Origin: Salipiger abyssi | GTDB lineage: Bacteria; Pseudomonadota; Alphaproteobacteria; Rhodobacterales; Rhodobacteraceae | Direction of reading: 5' to 3' | DNA length: 64,000 nucleotides | Assembly (NCBI RefSeq): GCF_017311415.1 | Contig: NZ_JAEKIS010000015.1 | Span: 57,086-121,085, forward strand | Shown: positions 8,661 through 15,747 of the stretch, piece by piece | Position numbering within the stretch: the stretch's first letter is position 1 | How the letters are laid out: the number at the start of each line of letters is the position of its first letter | Made by a program: the position numbers and the translations under genes | Notes under the pieces: model-generated | The model's input: the letters and a program-made list of their open reading frames with translations, nothing else | What the model was told of the DNA's origin: nothing | Databases searched by the model: none

Positions 8661-9272
8661 ATGTTTCCGCAGTCCGTTCTAATTGGTCTAGTGGTGGCAT
8701 TGGTTGGCTATTTCCTCCAACAAAGGTCGTGGAGGCACAATAAGCGCGAAGAAGTTCGCCAAAGAGAGTTCGAGGCGTGCACTAAGGTTATTGAAGATCT
8801 GGCGCGTGCCTTTGATAAGCGAATTCTGGCTACTTCGGAATTTGTCTCGTGCGTTAATAGAGGCGACGCAACTGAAGATGAGCTTCAGCATTACAGGAAT
8901 AGTGTCCGAGATTGGATGCACGAATTTTCCAGTTTCAAATCAAGAATATTCCACTTTTTTGGCAAAGAGAAAATGCTGGAATTTGAAAATTCCGTTCATG
9001 AAAAAATACGAAAGGTGAGCGATATCGCCTTAAGAACAAATCGATATGGGAAAAAAAATCTAAGTGCCGCGCATCGAGATGAGCAAGAAGCGGCGCAAAG
9101 GAGGTTGGATGTTGCACGCTATGCCGCTTACCGCTTACTCGCCGATCTCAACGAAATGACCGCGAATGAGGAAACATCTAGGATTTCACTATACGACAAT
9201 ATTAGGGTGGGTCATCTTGACATGATATCAAGAACTTACCTCATTCAAAGGCTTCTAAATTTAAAGTCATAG
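8661..9272 (+). CDS. Hypothetical membrane-anchored protein
   Basis: A 203-residue protein not assigned to a family. Residues 5-19 (SVLIGLVVALVGYFL) form one N-terminal membrane segment, followed by a basic QQRSWRHNKREEVRQ stretch and a long charged, helix-rich cytoplasmic part. This architecture (single TM then helical bundle) is common in uncharacterised proteins of mobile islands. Codon use and base composition are visibly AT-richer than in the neighbours. Its 3' end overlaps the convergent GT51 gene by 28 bases (9245-9272), suggesting the two were acquired together. The ribosome binding site is weak. Function unknown. Confidence 0.7.
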   Translation: MFPQSVLIGLVVALVGYFLQQRSWRHNKREEVRQREFEACTKVIEDLARAFDKRILATSEFVSCVNRGDATEDELQHYRNSVRDWMHEFSSFKSRIFHFFGKEKMLEFENSVHEKIRKVSDIALRTNRYGKKNLSAAHRDEQEAAQRRLDVARYAAYRLLADLNEMTANEETSRISLYDNIRVGHLDMISRTYLIQRLLNLKS

Positions 9273-9991
9273 GCCTGCTGGGCAATTTTAAACCGATACT
9301 TGACCCTTCCTGACCAGCGAGGCGCAATGTTCTCCGCAAATTTAATCAAGTCATTCGGGTCAGTCATAGGGTGGAGGCCTGAGTTGATATACTCTTGATA
9401 GACGTCCTTCGGGAATGGGAGGGGAAAAAGGCTAGCAATAAACGAAGCTTGCTTTTCGTCCAGATCGCAAGCTCGCAAGCCAAATATTTTCCTTGATGCG
9501 ACTTCGCAACCCTGCATTCTGTAGCCGAGATACGCGTTGTGGACATAGTAGTCAAATATTGATCTTTTGGAGATATGAAGATTCAGTATACAGGCCAATA
9601 TTATCTCGCGCGCTTTACGCGCGAATGACCTCTCGAAGCGTCGCGTAGAAATTCTAACAACCTGTTGATCTATCGTGCTAATGCCGCTTATCTTTCCTCG
9701 CCTGATCAAACGATGCAAGGCGCGGATAATTGCCCGCATCTCAAACCCTTTGTGGCAATAGAATCTGCGATCCTCCATGTAGAGAATCGCAGTTTCTAAT
9801 TTTGATGTGACTTCTAAATCGAACGGCAGTGAGTGATCGAAGTAAAATCCATAGTCACGATTAAAGCTGACCGCATCCTTAATTGTATCCAAGTCTCGAT
9901 TTAGTGCGAGAAGAAACTTTTTAAATCCAAGGTGGGTGCTTGGTTCGTGAATTTTCGAGGGAGGGATTCGCAATTTATTTGACCTTAGCAA
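9245..9991 (-). CDS. Stand-alone GT51-type peptidoglycan glycosyltransferase domain protein
   Basis: A 248-residue protein that looks like an isolated glycosyltransferase-51 domain, the module that polymerises lipid II in class A penicillin-binding proteins. Motif 1 reads EDRRFYCHKGFE (catalytic Glu, about residue 73), motif 2 GISTIDQQVVR (about residue 102), motif 3 RKAREIILA with the second catalytic Glu, and motif 4 KRSIFDYYVHNAYLG. Unlike MtgA or PBP1, there is no N-terminal membrane helix or signal and no transpeptidase domain. The gene is AT-rich relative to its surroundings. It may be an active but oddly located transglycosylase or a domain recruited for another role. Confidence 0.75.
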   Translation of the reverse strand: MLRSNKLRIPPSKIHEPSTHLGFKKFLLALNRDLDTIKDAVSFNRDYGFYFDHSLPFDLEVTSKLETAILYMEDRRFYCHKGFEMRAIIRALHRLIRRGKISGISTIDQQVVRISTRRFERSFARKAREIILACILNLHISKRSIFDYYVHNAYLGYRMQGCEVASRKIFGLRACDLDEKQASFIASLFPLPFPKDVYQEYINSGLHPMTDPNDLIKFAENIAPRWSGRVKYRFKIAQQAYDFKFRSL

Positions 9992-10246
9992 TCATCCGCA
10001 GGTTGGATACCACTGAACGTGCTGCTAGCCAACTACCAAGCCTTTTACGACAGCCTGAAACTTCACTCAGAACCACAGGTCGCATAAGGATGAATCTGAT
10101 TGGTCTCAATGGCCGGGCAGAGAGCGATCGTTTCCCTAGCCATTGCGGATAGCGCTGTGTCCTGCGCGTCCGTGCTTAGCGTCATGGTGCAGCTTGCGCG
10201 AATTTCGCGGAAGGGCTGACTAAAAGACCCCCAGCTCCGCATGAAA

Positions 10247-10269
10247 GGGTGGGCACTCCCTGCCCACCC
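10247..10269 (-). terminator. Hairpin terminator of TRAP operon 2 (GGTGGGCA palindrome)
   Basis: A 9-bp perfect stem, GGGTGGGCA/TGCCCACCC, with a 5-nt loop and a short T run (complement of AAA at 10244-10246). It lies 6 nt after the permease stop at 10275. The same stem core recurs at 33434-33453. Confidence 0.8.
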
Positions 10270-10274
10270 CGCTT

Positions 10275-11558
10275 TCACTGCATCGTCGAGGGCAGCCAGG
10301 TCACCAGACCCGGGAAGGCCACGAGGATCGCCACGAGGATCAGGTGGGCGATGACATGCGGGAAGGAGCCCCGGAACACGTCGGCCACCGGCATCTTGGT
10401 GTATTTCGAGATCACGAAGACATTCATCCCCAGTGGCGGCGTCAGCACGCCGACCTCGCCCATGACAATGGTGATCACCGCGAACCAGATCGGATCGTAG
10501 CCGAGCTGCAGGATCAGCGGCGTGACCACCGGCACCGTCAGGATCAGCATCGCCACCAGATCCATGAAGCAGCCCAGGATGAGGTACATCGCCAGTGCCA
10601 GGATCAGGATCGCCAGCGGCGGGATGCCCGAAGCCATCACATAGGCCACCAGATCCTGCGTCGCCTGGGTCATCGTCAGGAAGTAGACGAAGATCTGCGC
10701 CCCCAGAAAGATCAGCGCGATCATGCAGCTGGCCTCTGCGGTGGCGAGGGCCGCGTGGATCAGCTCCTTCACCGTAGTGCCCCGGCTCACCGCCAGCAGC
10801 AGTGCCGCCAGCGCGCCCACGGCGGAGGCCTCGGTGGGGGTGCCGATGCCGGTATAGATCACCACGGTCACCAGGGTGAATAGCAGGATGAAGGACCACG
10901 CCGCCTTGAGCGAGCCGAATTTCTGCCGCCAGGTGTAGCTCTCGGCGCTCGGCGCGTGATCGGGGTTGCGCCAGACCAGGAAGAGGATCGTCAGCATGAT
11001 CGCCGCCGTTACCATGAGGCCCGGAATGATCCCCGCGATCAGCAGCTTGGCGACGCTCATATCCGCAAGCAGCGCGTAGATGATCATCGCGCCGCTGGGC
11101 GGGATCAGCATCGACAGCGTGCCCGAGATCGCCACCACACCCGAGGCGAGCCGGCGGTCGTAGCCGTGCTTGATCATCCCCGGAATCGTGGTCGAGGAAA
11201 GGGTCGCGGCGGCGGCGGTGCTGGAGCCCGAGATGGCGCCGAAGGCGGCGCCGGTGATCGCGGTGGCATGGGCAAGACCGCCGGGTACGCGGCCCATCCA
11301 GGTCTTGGCGATGTTGAACATGTCGTCCGCGACGCCGCTCACCACGATGAAATTCGCCATCAGGATGAACATAGGGATCATCACGAACTCATAGCTCTCG
11401 ACCGCGCCGAGGGGGGCTGCGGCAAGGATGCCGGTGGAGAGCGCGGTGCCGCCGACGAAATAGAGCCCGACGGCGCCGGAGAGCGCCAGCGCCAGCGCCA
11501 CGGGCAGCCCGATCACCAGCAGGACGGCGAGCAGAAGAAAGCCGATCGCGACAGCCAT
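10275..11558 (-). CDS. TRAP transporter large permease (DctM type)
   Basis: A 427-residue DctM-family permease. Landmarks include GAISGSSTAAAATLSSTTIPGMIKHGYD (given in part: SGSSTAAAATLSS near residue 115), LIPPSGAMIIYALLADMS near residue 155 and LTPPLGMNVFVISK near residue 375. It is translated from an ATG overlapping the stop of the small subunit by one base. It is the last gene before a hairpin terminator. This Q-M pair is the only permease pair next to the three binding-protein genes at 12229-15634, so it may be served by more than one receptor. Confidence 0.94.
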   Translation of the reverse strand: MAVAIGFLLLAVLLVIGLPVALALALSGAVGLYFVGGTALSTGILAAAPLGAVESYEFVMIPMFILMANFIVVSGVADDMFNIAKTWMGRVPGGLAHATAITGAAFGAISGSSTAAAATLSSTTIPGMIKHGYDRRLASGVVAISGTLSMLIPPSGAMIIYALLADMSVAKLLIAGIIPGLMVTAAIMLTILFLVWRNPDHAPSAESYTWRQKFGSLKAAWSFILLFTLVTVVIYTGIGTPTEASAVGALAALLLAVSRGTTVKELIHAALATAEASCMIALIFLGAQIFVYFLTMTQATQDLVAYVMASGIPPLAILILALAMYLILGCFMDLVAMLILTVPVVTPLILQLGYDPIWFAVITIVMGEVGVLTPPLGMNVFVISKYTKMPVADVFRGSFPHVIAHLILVAILVAFPGLVTWLPSTMQ

Positions 11559-12157
11559 CAGACAGCCTCCTCAAGCGGGTCGGAATGGTCGGGCAGCACC
11601 GAAATGGCGATCTTGTCGGCGCCGGTGACGAAGGCGAAGAGATTGGTGATGCCGATATGCACGAGCCGTACGGCCACGGCAAAGGTGGTCACGCTGAAGA
11701 TCGCCTGATGCAGCCAGATCGGCCAGTTGATCATGCCGGTGGTCACCAGCCCGTGCTCATAGCTTTCCAGCGAGCTCTGCATGATGCGGTAGAACATGAT
11801 GGTAAAGACCGGCGCGCAGGCGAGCGTCGAGATGCCGAAGAGCAGTTGCTGCATCCGCGCGGGCATCATCAGCGCGAAGAGATCGACCGAGATATGCCCG
11901 CCGCGCCGCAGCACGAAGCTGGCGGGGATCAGCATCGCCACCGGCAGAAGATACATCGACACCAGATCGTAGCTGAAGATCAGCGGGCTGTTCAGCGTGT
12001 AGCGGAGCAGCGCATCGGCGGCGACGAAGATCATGATGAGAAAGAGCACGACGACGACAATCGCCATGATGAGCTTTTCAACGGCACTCAGCGCCGTGTC
12101 GAGGGCCCGGAAGACGCGCTGCGCGGCGCCCGGGGGAGGATGGTCGGTTTCTGACAT
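11558..12157 (-). CDS. TRAP transporter small membrane subunit (DctQ type)
   Basis: A 199-residue DctQ-family protein with four hydrophobic segments (about residues 24-48, 66-84, 106-126 and 148-170) and the conserved GGHISVDLFALMMP motif in the middle. The N-terminus (MSETDHPPPGAAQR) is polar and cytoplasmic. It is coupled to the downstream large permease by a one-base overlap. A strong palindrome lies between it and the binding-protein gene upstream, probably reducing its expression relative to the receptor. Confidence 0.93.
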   Translation of the reverse strand: MSETDHPPPGAAQRVFRALDTALSAVEKLIMAIVVVVLFLIMIFVAADALLRYTLNSPLIFSYDLVSMYLLPVAMLIPASFVLRRGGHISVDLFALMMPARMQQLLFGISTLACAPVFTIMFYRIMQSSLESYEHGLVTTGMINWPIWLHQAIFSVTTFAVAVRLVHIGITNLFAFVTGADKIAISVLPDHSDPLEEAV

Positions 12158-12190
12158 TGCGTGGCTCCCCGCCTGTTGGAGTGAGGCGCC

Positions 12191-12207
12191 TCCCGGCCGG
12201 GCCGGGA
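12191..12207. repeat. Palindrome between TRAP receptor and permease genes
   Basis: TCCCGGCC-G-GGCCGGGA, an 8-bp perfect inverted repeat in the 71-nt gap between the binding-protein stop and the small-subunit start. No T tract follows. It is likely an RNA processing or attenuation hairpin that stabilises the receptor transcript. Confidence 0.65.
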
Positions 12208-12228
12208 AGCGCTTTGTCGCGGCTTGGC

Positions 12229-13260
12229 TCAGTCGCCGAGCGCGGCCTGGAAATCGGCGAGGGTCTGCTCGGCGGGAATGCCGCGTGCCTCAAGGCTCGC
12301 CACCCAGTCTTCGGAGACATGAGAGGTCTTTTCGCGCAGCAGCTCAACCTGTTCCGGGGTCCAGGTGTGGATCTCCATGCCGTGCTCGTCCTGAAGCTCC
12401 TGGATGGCGCGGGCCTCGTTGGCATCGGAATAGGCGCAGAAGTTTTCCTCGGCCATCATGCCGGCCTCGTCCAGCGCGGTGCGGATATCTTCGGGCAGCG
12501 ACTGGTATTTCGATTCCGACATCACCGCAAAGATACCCGGCGTGCCCATCGAGAAGCCGGTCGCGCCGTATTTGGCGTAGAGGTAGTATTCATAGGCCTC
12601 GACCGAGAGATAGGCGCCGAGATAGGAATCCACCGTGCCGCGCTGAAGCCCGGTCAGAACCTGCGGCGAGGTCAGTTTCATTGGCACGCCGCCGAGCGCC
12701 GCCACGGTCAGTTCCATCAGGCCGCCGGCGTTGCGCAGCTTCATGCCTTCGAGCGCCTCGACGGATTCCACCGGCAGGCGCGAGCCCGCGGGGCCGTAGG
12801 GCGAATAGACGTAGTAGCTCAGCACGCGGATGCCGAGCGGCTTGTAGGCGTTTTCATAGACCACGCCGCCAGGATCGCCAACAGCACGGCTGGCATGGGT
12901 GCCGTCACAGACCTTTTCCACGATGCCGGGCACTTCCAGCACGCCCAGCAGCGGAATGTCGTCGCTGCTGACATAGCCGGTGCCGATCTCGGCGATGTCG
13001 ATGGCGCCGACGCGCACCAGTTCAAGCAGCTGCTTGGCCTTGCCGGCCTGTTCGGCGGGGTAGAATTCGACCTCGACCTTGCCGTCGGTCAGCTTGCTCA
13101 GTTCCTCCATAAACACATTCGTGCCCTGGGTGACGCCGAAATGGGTCGAGGGCAGGAATGTGCCCAGCTTGAGCGTCATGCTGTCCTGCGCCATGGCGGC
13201 GGCGGGGATCATCAGCGTGGTGGCAAATGCGGCCAGCGCCTCTTTGAGATAGGTTTTCAT
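12229..13260 (-). CDS. TRAP transporter substrate-binding protein (DctP type), copy 1 of 3
   Basis: A 343-residue periplasmic receptor. It has a signal peptide (MKTYLKEALAAFATT..., cleavage expected after AAMA near residue 23), then DSMTLKLGTFLPSTHFGV as the first strand of the mature fold. The conserved MKLRNAGGLMELTVAALGG segment includes the ligand-binding Arg. The start at 13260 is set by the signal peptide and the upstream GGAGG; earlier in-frame ATGs lie inside the promoter. It has its own sigma-54 site 48 nt upstream and precedes the Q-M pair. It resembles the adjacent copy at 13387 (similar GGLMEL/GGAMEL and QAGKA motifs), indicating tandem duplication. Confidence 0.94.
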   Translation of the reverse strand: MKTYLKEALAAFATTLMIPAAAMAQDSMTLKLGTFLPSTHFGVTQGTNVFMEELSKLTDGKVEVEFYPAEQAGKAKQLLELVRVGAIDIAEIGTGYVSSDDIPLLGVLEVPGIVEKVCDGTHASRAVGDPGGVVYENAYKPLGIRVLSYYVYSPYGPAGSRLPVESVEALEGMKLRNAGGLMELTVAALGGVPMKLTSPQVLTGLQRGTVDSYLGAYLSVEAYEYYLYAKYGATGFSMGTPGIFAVMSESKYQSLPEDIRTALDEAGMMAEENFCAYSDANEARAIQELQDEHGMEIHTWTPEQVELLREKTSHVSEDWVASLEARGIPAEQTLADFQAALGD

Positions 13261-13307
13261 ATCGTCCTCCCTGAACTTTGTGAAACGAGACTTCACAAAC
13301 GTAACAC

Positions 13308-13323
13308 TGCAAATCGTGTGCCA
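13308..13323 (-). promoter_or_regulatory. Sigma-54 promoter of TRAP receptor copy 1
   Basis: On the minus strand TGGCAC-ACGAT-TTGCA with exact GG-N10-GC spacing, ending 48 nt before the receptor start codon. A dyad TCGCATGA-N11-TCATGCGA occupies 13330-13356 immediately upstream. Confidence 0.88.
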
Positions 13324-13329
13324 CTGGTC

Positions 13330-13356
13330 TCGCATGATCTGCCGGGCGTCATGCGA
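13330..13356. promoter_or_regulatory. Inverted repeat next to sigma-54 promoter
   Basis: TCGCATGA-N11-TCATGCGA, perfect 8-bp arms, starting 7 bp upstream of the -24 element. It could bind a regulator or form an RNA hairpin at the end of the preceding gene; enhancer sites usually lie farther from a sigma-54 promoter, so the role is uncertain. Confidence 0.4.
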
Positions 13357-13386
13357 CAGGCGCGTGACGTCCGGCAGCGCCGTTAA

Positions 13387-14412
13387 TTATTCGTTCGATT
13401 CCAGCAGGGCGCGGAACTCTGCGAGCGCCTTTGCGCCGGGCTTGCCGATCTGTTCCAGCTGCGCCGCCCAGTTGTCCGACAGAGAGGCGAGCTTGGTGTC
13501 GAGCCCCGCCTTTTCGTCCTCGGTGATCTCGTGGATCTCGACGCCCTGCTCCTTCATGAAGGCCATGGCCTCGGCGTTGCCCTCGACGGCATAGGAGCAA
13601 TAGGCCTGCTCTGCCTCGACCCCGGCAGCGTCGACCGCGGCCTTGGCCTCGTCGCTCAGAGCCTGGTATTTCTGGTCGGTCATCATCAGGATGACGATGG
13701 CGCCGCCGAAACTGTAGCCCGAGGTGCCGTATTGGGCAGAGCGGTAGAGCTCGTACTGCTTGGAGCTGAGATAGGTCAGCATGGCGCCGTCGATGGTGCC
13801 ACGCGACAGCGATTGCATGATCTCGGGCGAAGACATCTTGACCGCGACGCCACCGAGCTCGGAAACTTCCAGTTCCATCGCGCCGCCGGCGGTGCGGATC
13901 TTGCGCCCGGCGAAATCCTCTGCGCCGTGGATCGGCTGGCGCGAGATCGTCGCGTAGGACGGGAAGACATAAAAGGACAGCGGGTGCAGCCCCTTGGGTG
14001 CGATATCGTCCTCATAGATCACGCCGCCTTCGGAGGCGAGGCGGCGGATCGCCTGCGCGCCGTTGCAGGGGTTCTGATACATGCCCGGCATCTCGACCAC
14101 GCCGAAGAGCGGGAAGCGGTCTGTGTAATATCCCAGCGCGATCTCGACCACATCGAGCGCGCCGGCGGTCATCAGGTCGAGCAGCTGGTTGGCCTTGCCG
14201 GCCTGCTGCGCGGGGTAGAATTCGAACTCCACCGGCGCCCCGGAGTCGGTGACGGCATCCATCCAGACCTGCGTGCCATGCGCGACGATATGGTGCGATT
14301 CCGGCAGGAAGGAGGCGACCTTCAGTTTGGTCGTCTCCTGTGCCTGCGCGGGCATGCCCAGCGTCGCGCCGACGACCGAGGCCACGGCGGCGAGATTGGA
14401 AATGTGTTTCAT
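13387..14412 (-). CDS. TRAP transporter substrate-binding protein (DctP type), copy 2 of 3
   Basis: A 341-residue periplasmic receptor with a signal peptide (MKHISNLAAVASVVGATLG, cleavage near AQAQ). The mature part begins TTKLKVASFLPESHHIVA and contains GRKIRTAGGAMELEVSELGG, where the Arg likely contacts the ligand carboxylate. The start at 14412 follows a GGAGG site and is the one giving a good signal peptide. It has its own sigma-54 promoter and no permease genes of its own. It is more like copy 1 than copy 3, so copies 1 and 2 probably arose by duplication and share the downstream permease. Confidence 0.93.
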   Translation of the reverse strand: MKHISNLAAVASVVGATLGMPAQAQETTKLKVASFLPESHHIVAHGTQVWMDAVTDSGAPVEFEFYPAQQAGKANQLLDLMTAGALDVVEIALGYYTDRFPLFGVVEMPGMYQNPCNGAQAIRRLASEGGVIYEDDIAPKGLHPLSFYVFPSYATISRQPIHGAEDFAGRKIRTAGGAMELEVSELGGVAVKMSSPEIMQSLSRGTIDGAMLTYLSSKQYELYRSAQYGTSGYSFGGAIVILMMTDQKYQALSDEAKAAVDAAGVEAEQAYCSYAVEGNAEAMAFMKEQGVEIHEITEDEKAGLDTKLASLSDNWAAQLEQIGKPGAKALAEFRALLESNE

Positions 14413-14457
14413 GTGCTCCTCCACGTTGGCGGAATTTATTCCGCAAGCGCTGAAGGA

Positions 14458-14473
14458 CGCAAATGGTGTGCCA
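14458..14473 (-). promoter_or_regulatory. Sigma-54 promoter of TRAP receptor copy 2
   Basis: Minus strand TGGCAC-ACCAT-TTGCG, exact GG-N10-GC spacing, 45 nt before the start of the receptor gene. Confidence 0.87.
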
Positions 14474-14512
14474 CGACTGCCGTTGCGTCACCTGGCAGCC
14501 GTGGCAAAGGGG

Positions 14513-15634
14513 TCAGTCGATGCCGTAGGTCTCTACGTCGATCTTGTCGTAGATCTCGGTTTTCAGCAGCGCCGCGAGCGCCGCGGGGTCGCGCGCGTCG
14601 ATCTCCGACAGGAGCGCGTTCCAGCGGTCATGTGCCTCATCCGCATGCGCCACCAGTTCGCTGGGATCGTCGATATTGCGCTTGTCCATCTCGAAGGCGG
14701 CGAAGCCGTCGCGATACTCGGCCTTGTAGGCCTCCATCTGCGCGGCAAGGTCCTCGTCGGGCTCGATCACCGCGACGCCCTGTTCGTTGGCCGCCGCATA
14801 GGCGCCTTCCAGGCTTTCCTCCCATTCGATCATATTGACCGCCGTGGTCATCGCCGCCGCGTCGAGAAGCTGCCGGCGTTCCTCGGGGGTGATGTCGTTC
14901 CAGAAGTCACGGTTGAAGAAATAGCCGCCGGTGTCGAGCCAGCCGAGCGACAGGGTGGTGACGGAATCCGCGACCTCGACCAGATTGAAGTAATCGGTCA
15001 GGAACAGCGGGTCGCCCACCGCGCAGTCGATGGAATTGCGTTGCAGGCCGGTATAGATCTCCGAGCCCGGCACGCTGACCGAGGTGGCGCCGACGGCGTT
15101 CAGCCATGCCACATGGGCGCTGCTGGTGACGCGGATCTTCTTGCCGTCGAGATCGTCGAGCCCGTGGATCTCGCCCTTGCAGATCAGGTTGTAGGGGCCG
15201 TTGGCGCCCGTTGAGACGAATACCGCGTCGTGGCTCTTGTACTCGTCCTGGATCGAGGGATCGGTCAGCTTGGTCTCGATCGAGCCGATGGCCAGCGCGG
15301 TGAGCGAGCCTTCATAGGCGAAGGCGAAATCGCTCATGACATTGTCGAGCGGCAGGTCGGAGGGCACATAGGCGCCGGTGATGTGCACGAATTGCGCGAC
15401 ATTGGCGCTGAGCCCGGAGAGGCTGCCATCGGCGGGCAGCAGGGCGCCGGCGGCATGCAGATCGAAAGTCAGCTCACCGCCGGAAATCTCGTCGATCTGC
15501 GAGACATATTCCTGCATGAACTTGCCGTTGGGTGAGCCGAGCCCCAGCCAGGTCGCGGCGAGATAGGTGTCGGCGACCGCCGGCGCGGCCGCCAGTAGCG
15601 CGCAAAGCGCCGTGGCAGACATCGTGTAACGCAT
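14513..15634 (-). CDS. TRAP transporter substrate-binding protein (DctP type), copy 3 of 3
   Basis: A 373-residue periplasmic receptor with a signal peptide (MRYTMSATALCALLAAAPAVA) directly before DTYLAATWLGLGSPNGK. The core KIRVTSSAHVAWLNAVG and SEIYTGLQRNSIDCAVGDPLF segments match those of the receptor at 3563-4690, and both end ETYG(I/L)D. It is therefore a paralogue of the operon 1 receptor and not of its immediate neighbours, although it has no permease genes next to it. It may feed the operon 1 permease about 11 kb away. Its own sigma-54 promoter lies 38 nt upstream. Confidence 0.93.
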   Translation of the reverse strand: MRYTMSATALCALLAAAPAVADTYLAATWLGLGSPNGKFMQEYVSQIDEISGGELTFDLHAAGALLPADGSLSGLSANVAQFVHITGAYVPSDLPLDNVMSDFAFAYEGSLTALAIGSIETKLTDPSIQDEYKSHDAVFVSTGANGPYNLICKGEIHGLDDLDGKKIRVTSSAHVAWLNAVGATSVSVPGSEIYTGLQRNSIDCAVGDPLFLTDYFNLVEVADSVTTLSLGWLDTGGYFFNRDFWNDITPEERRQLLDAAAMTTAVNMIEWEESLEGAYAAANEQGVAVIEPDEDLAAQMEAYKAEYRDGFAAFEMDKRNIDDPSELVAHADEAHDRWNALLSEIDARDPAALAALLKTEIYDKIDVETYGID

Positions 15635-15672
15635 GTGGTTCCTCCCTCCGAACGTTATGTAAATACATTTGA

Positions 15673-15688
15673 TGCAAATCGCGTGCCA
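15673..15688 (-). promoter_or_regulatory. Sigma-54 promoter of TRAP receptor copy 3
   Basis: Minus strand TGGCAC-GCGAT-TTGCA, a near-consensus -24/-12 element with exact GG-N10-GC spacing, 38 nt before the start codon. Confidence 0.9.
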
Positions 15689-15747
15689 ATTGGAAAGCAG
15701 CCCGTCACCGGGCATGCCCGTCTGCCGCGCGTGGCGCGTGGTGCGGG

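Noticed and set aside
10063..10240. Minus-strand open frame tail (MTLSTDAQDTALSAMARE...) upstream of TRAP operon 2's terminator
   Set aside because: The frame is a continuation of a shadow frame of the permease gene; a gene fragment is possible but nothing supports it.
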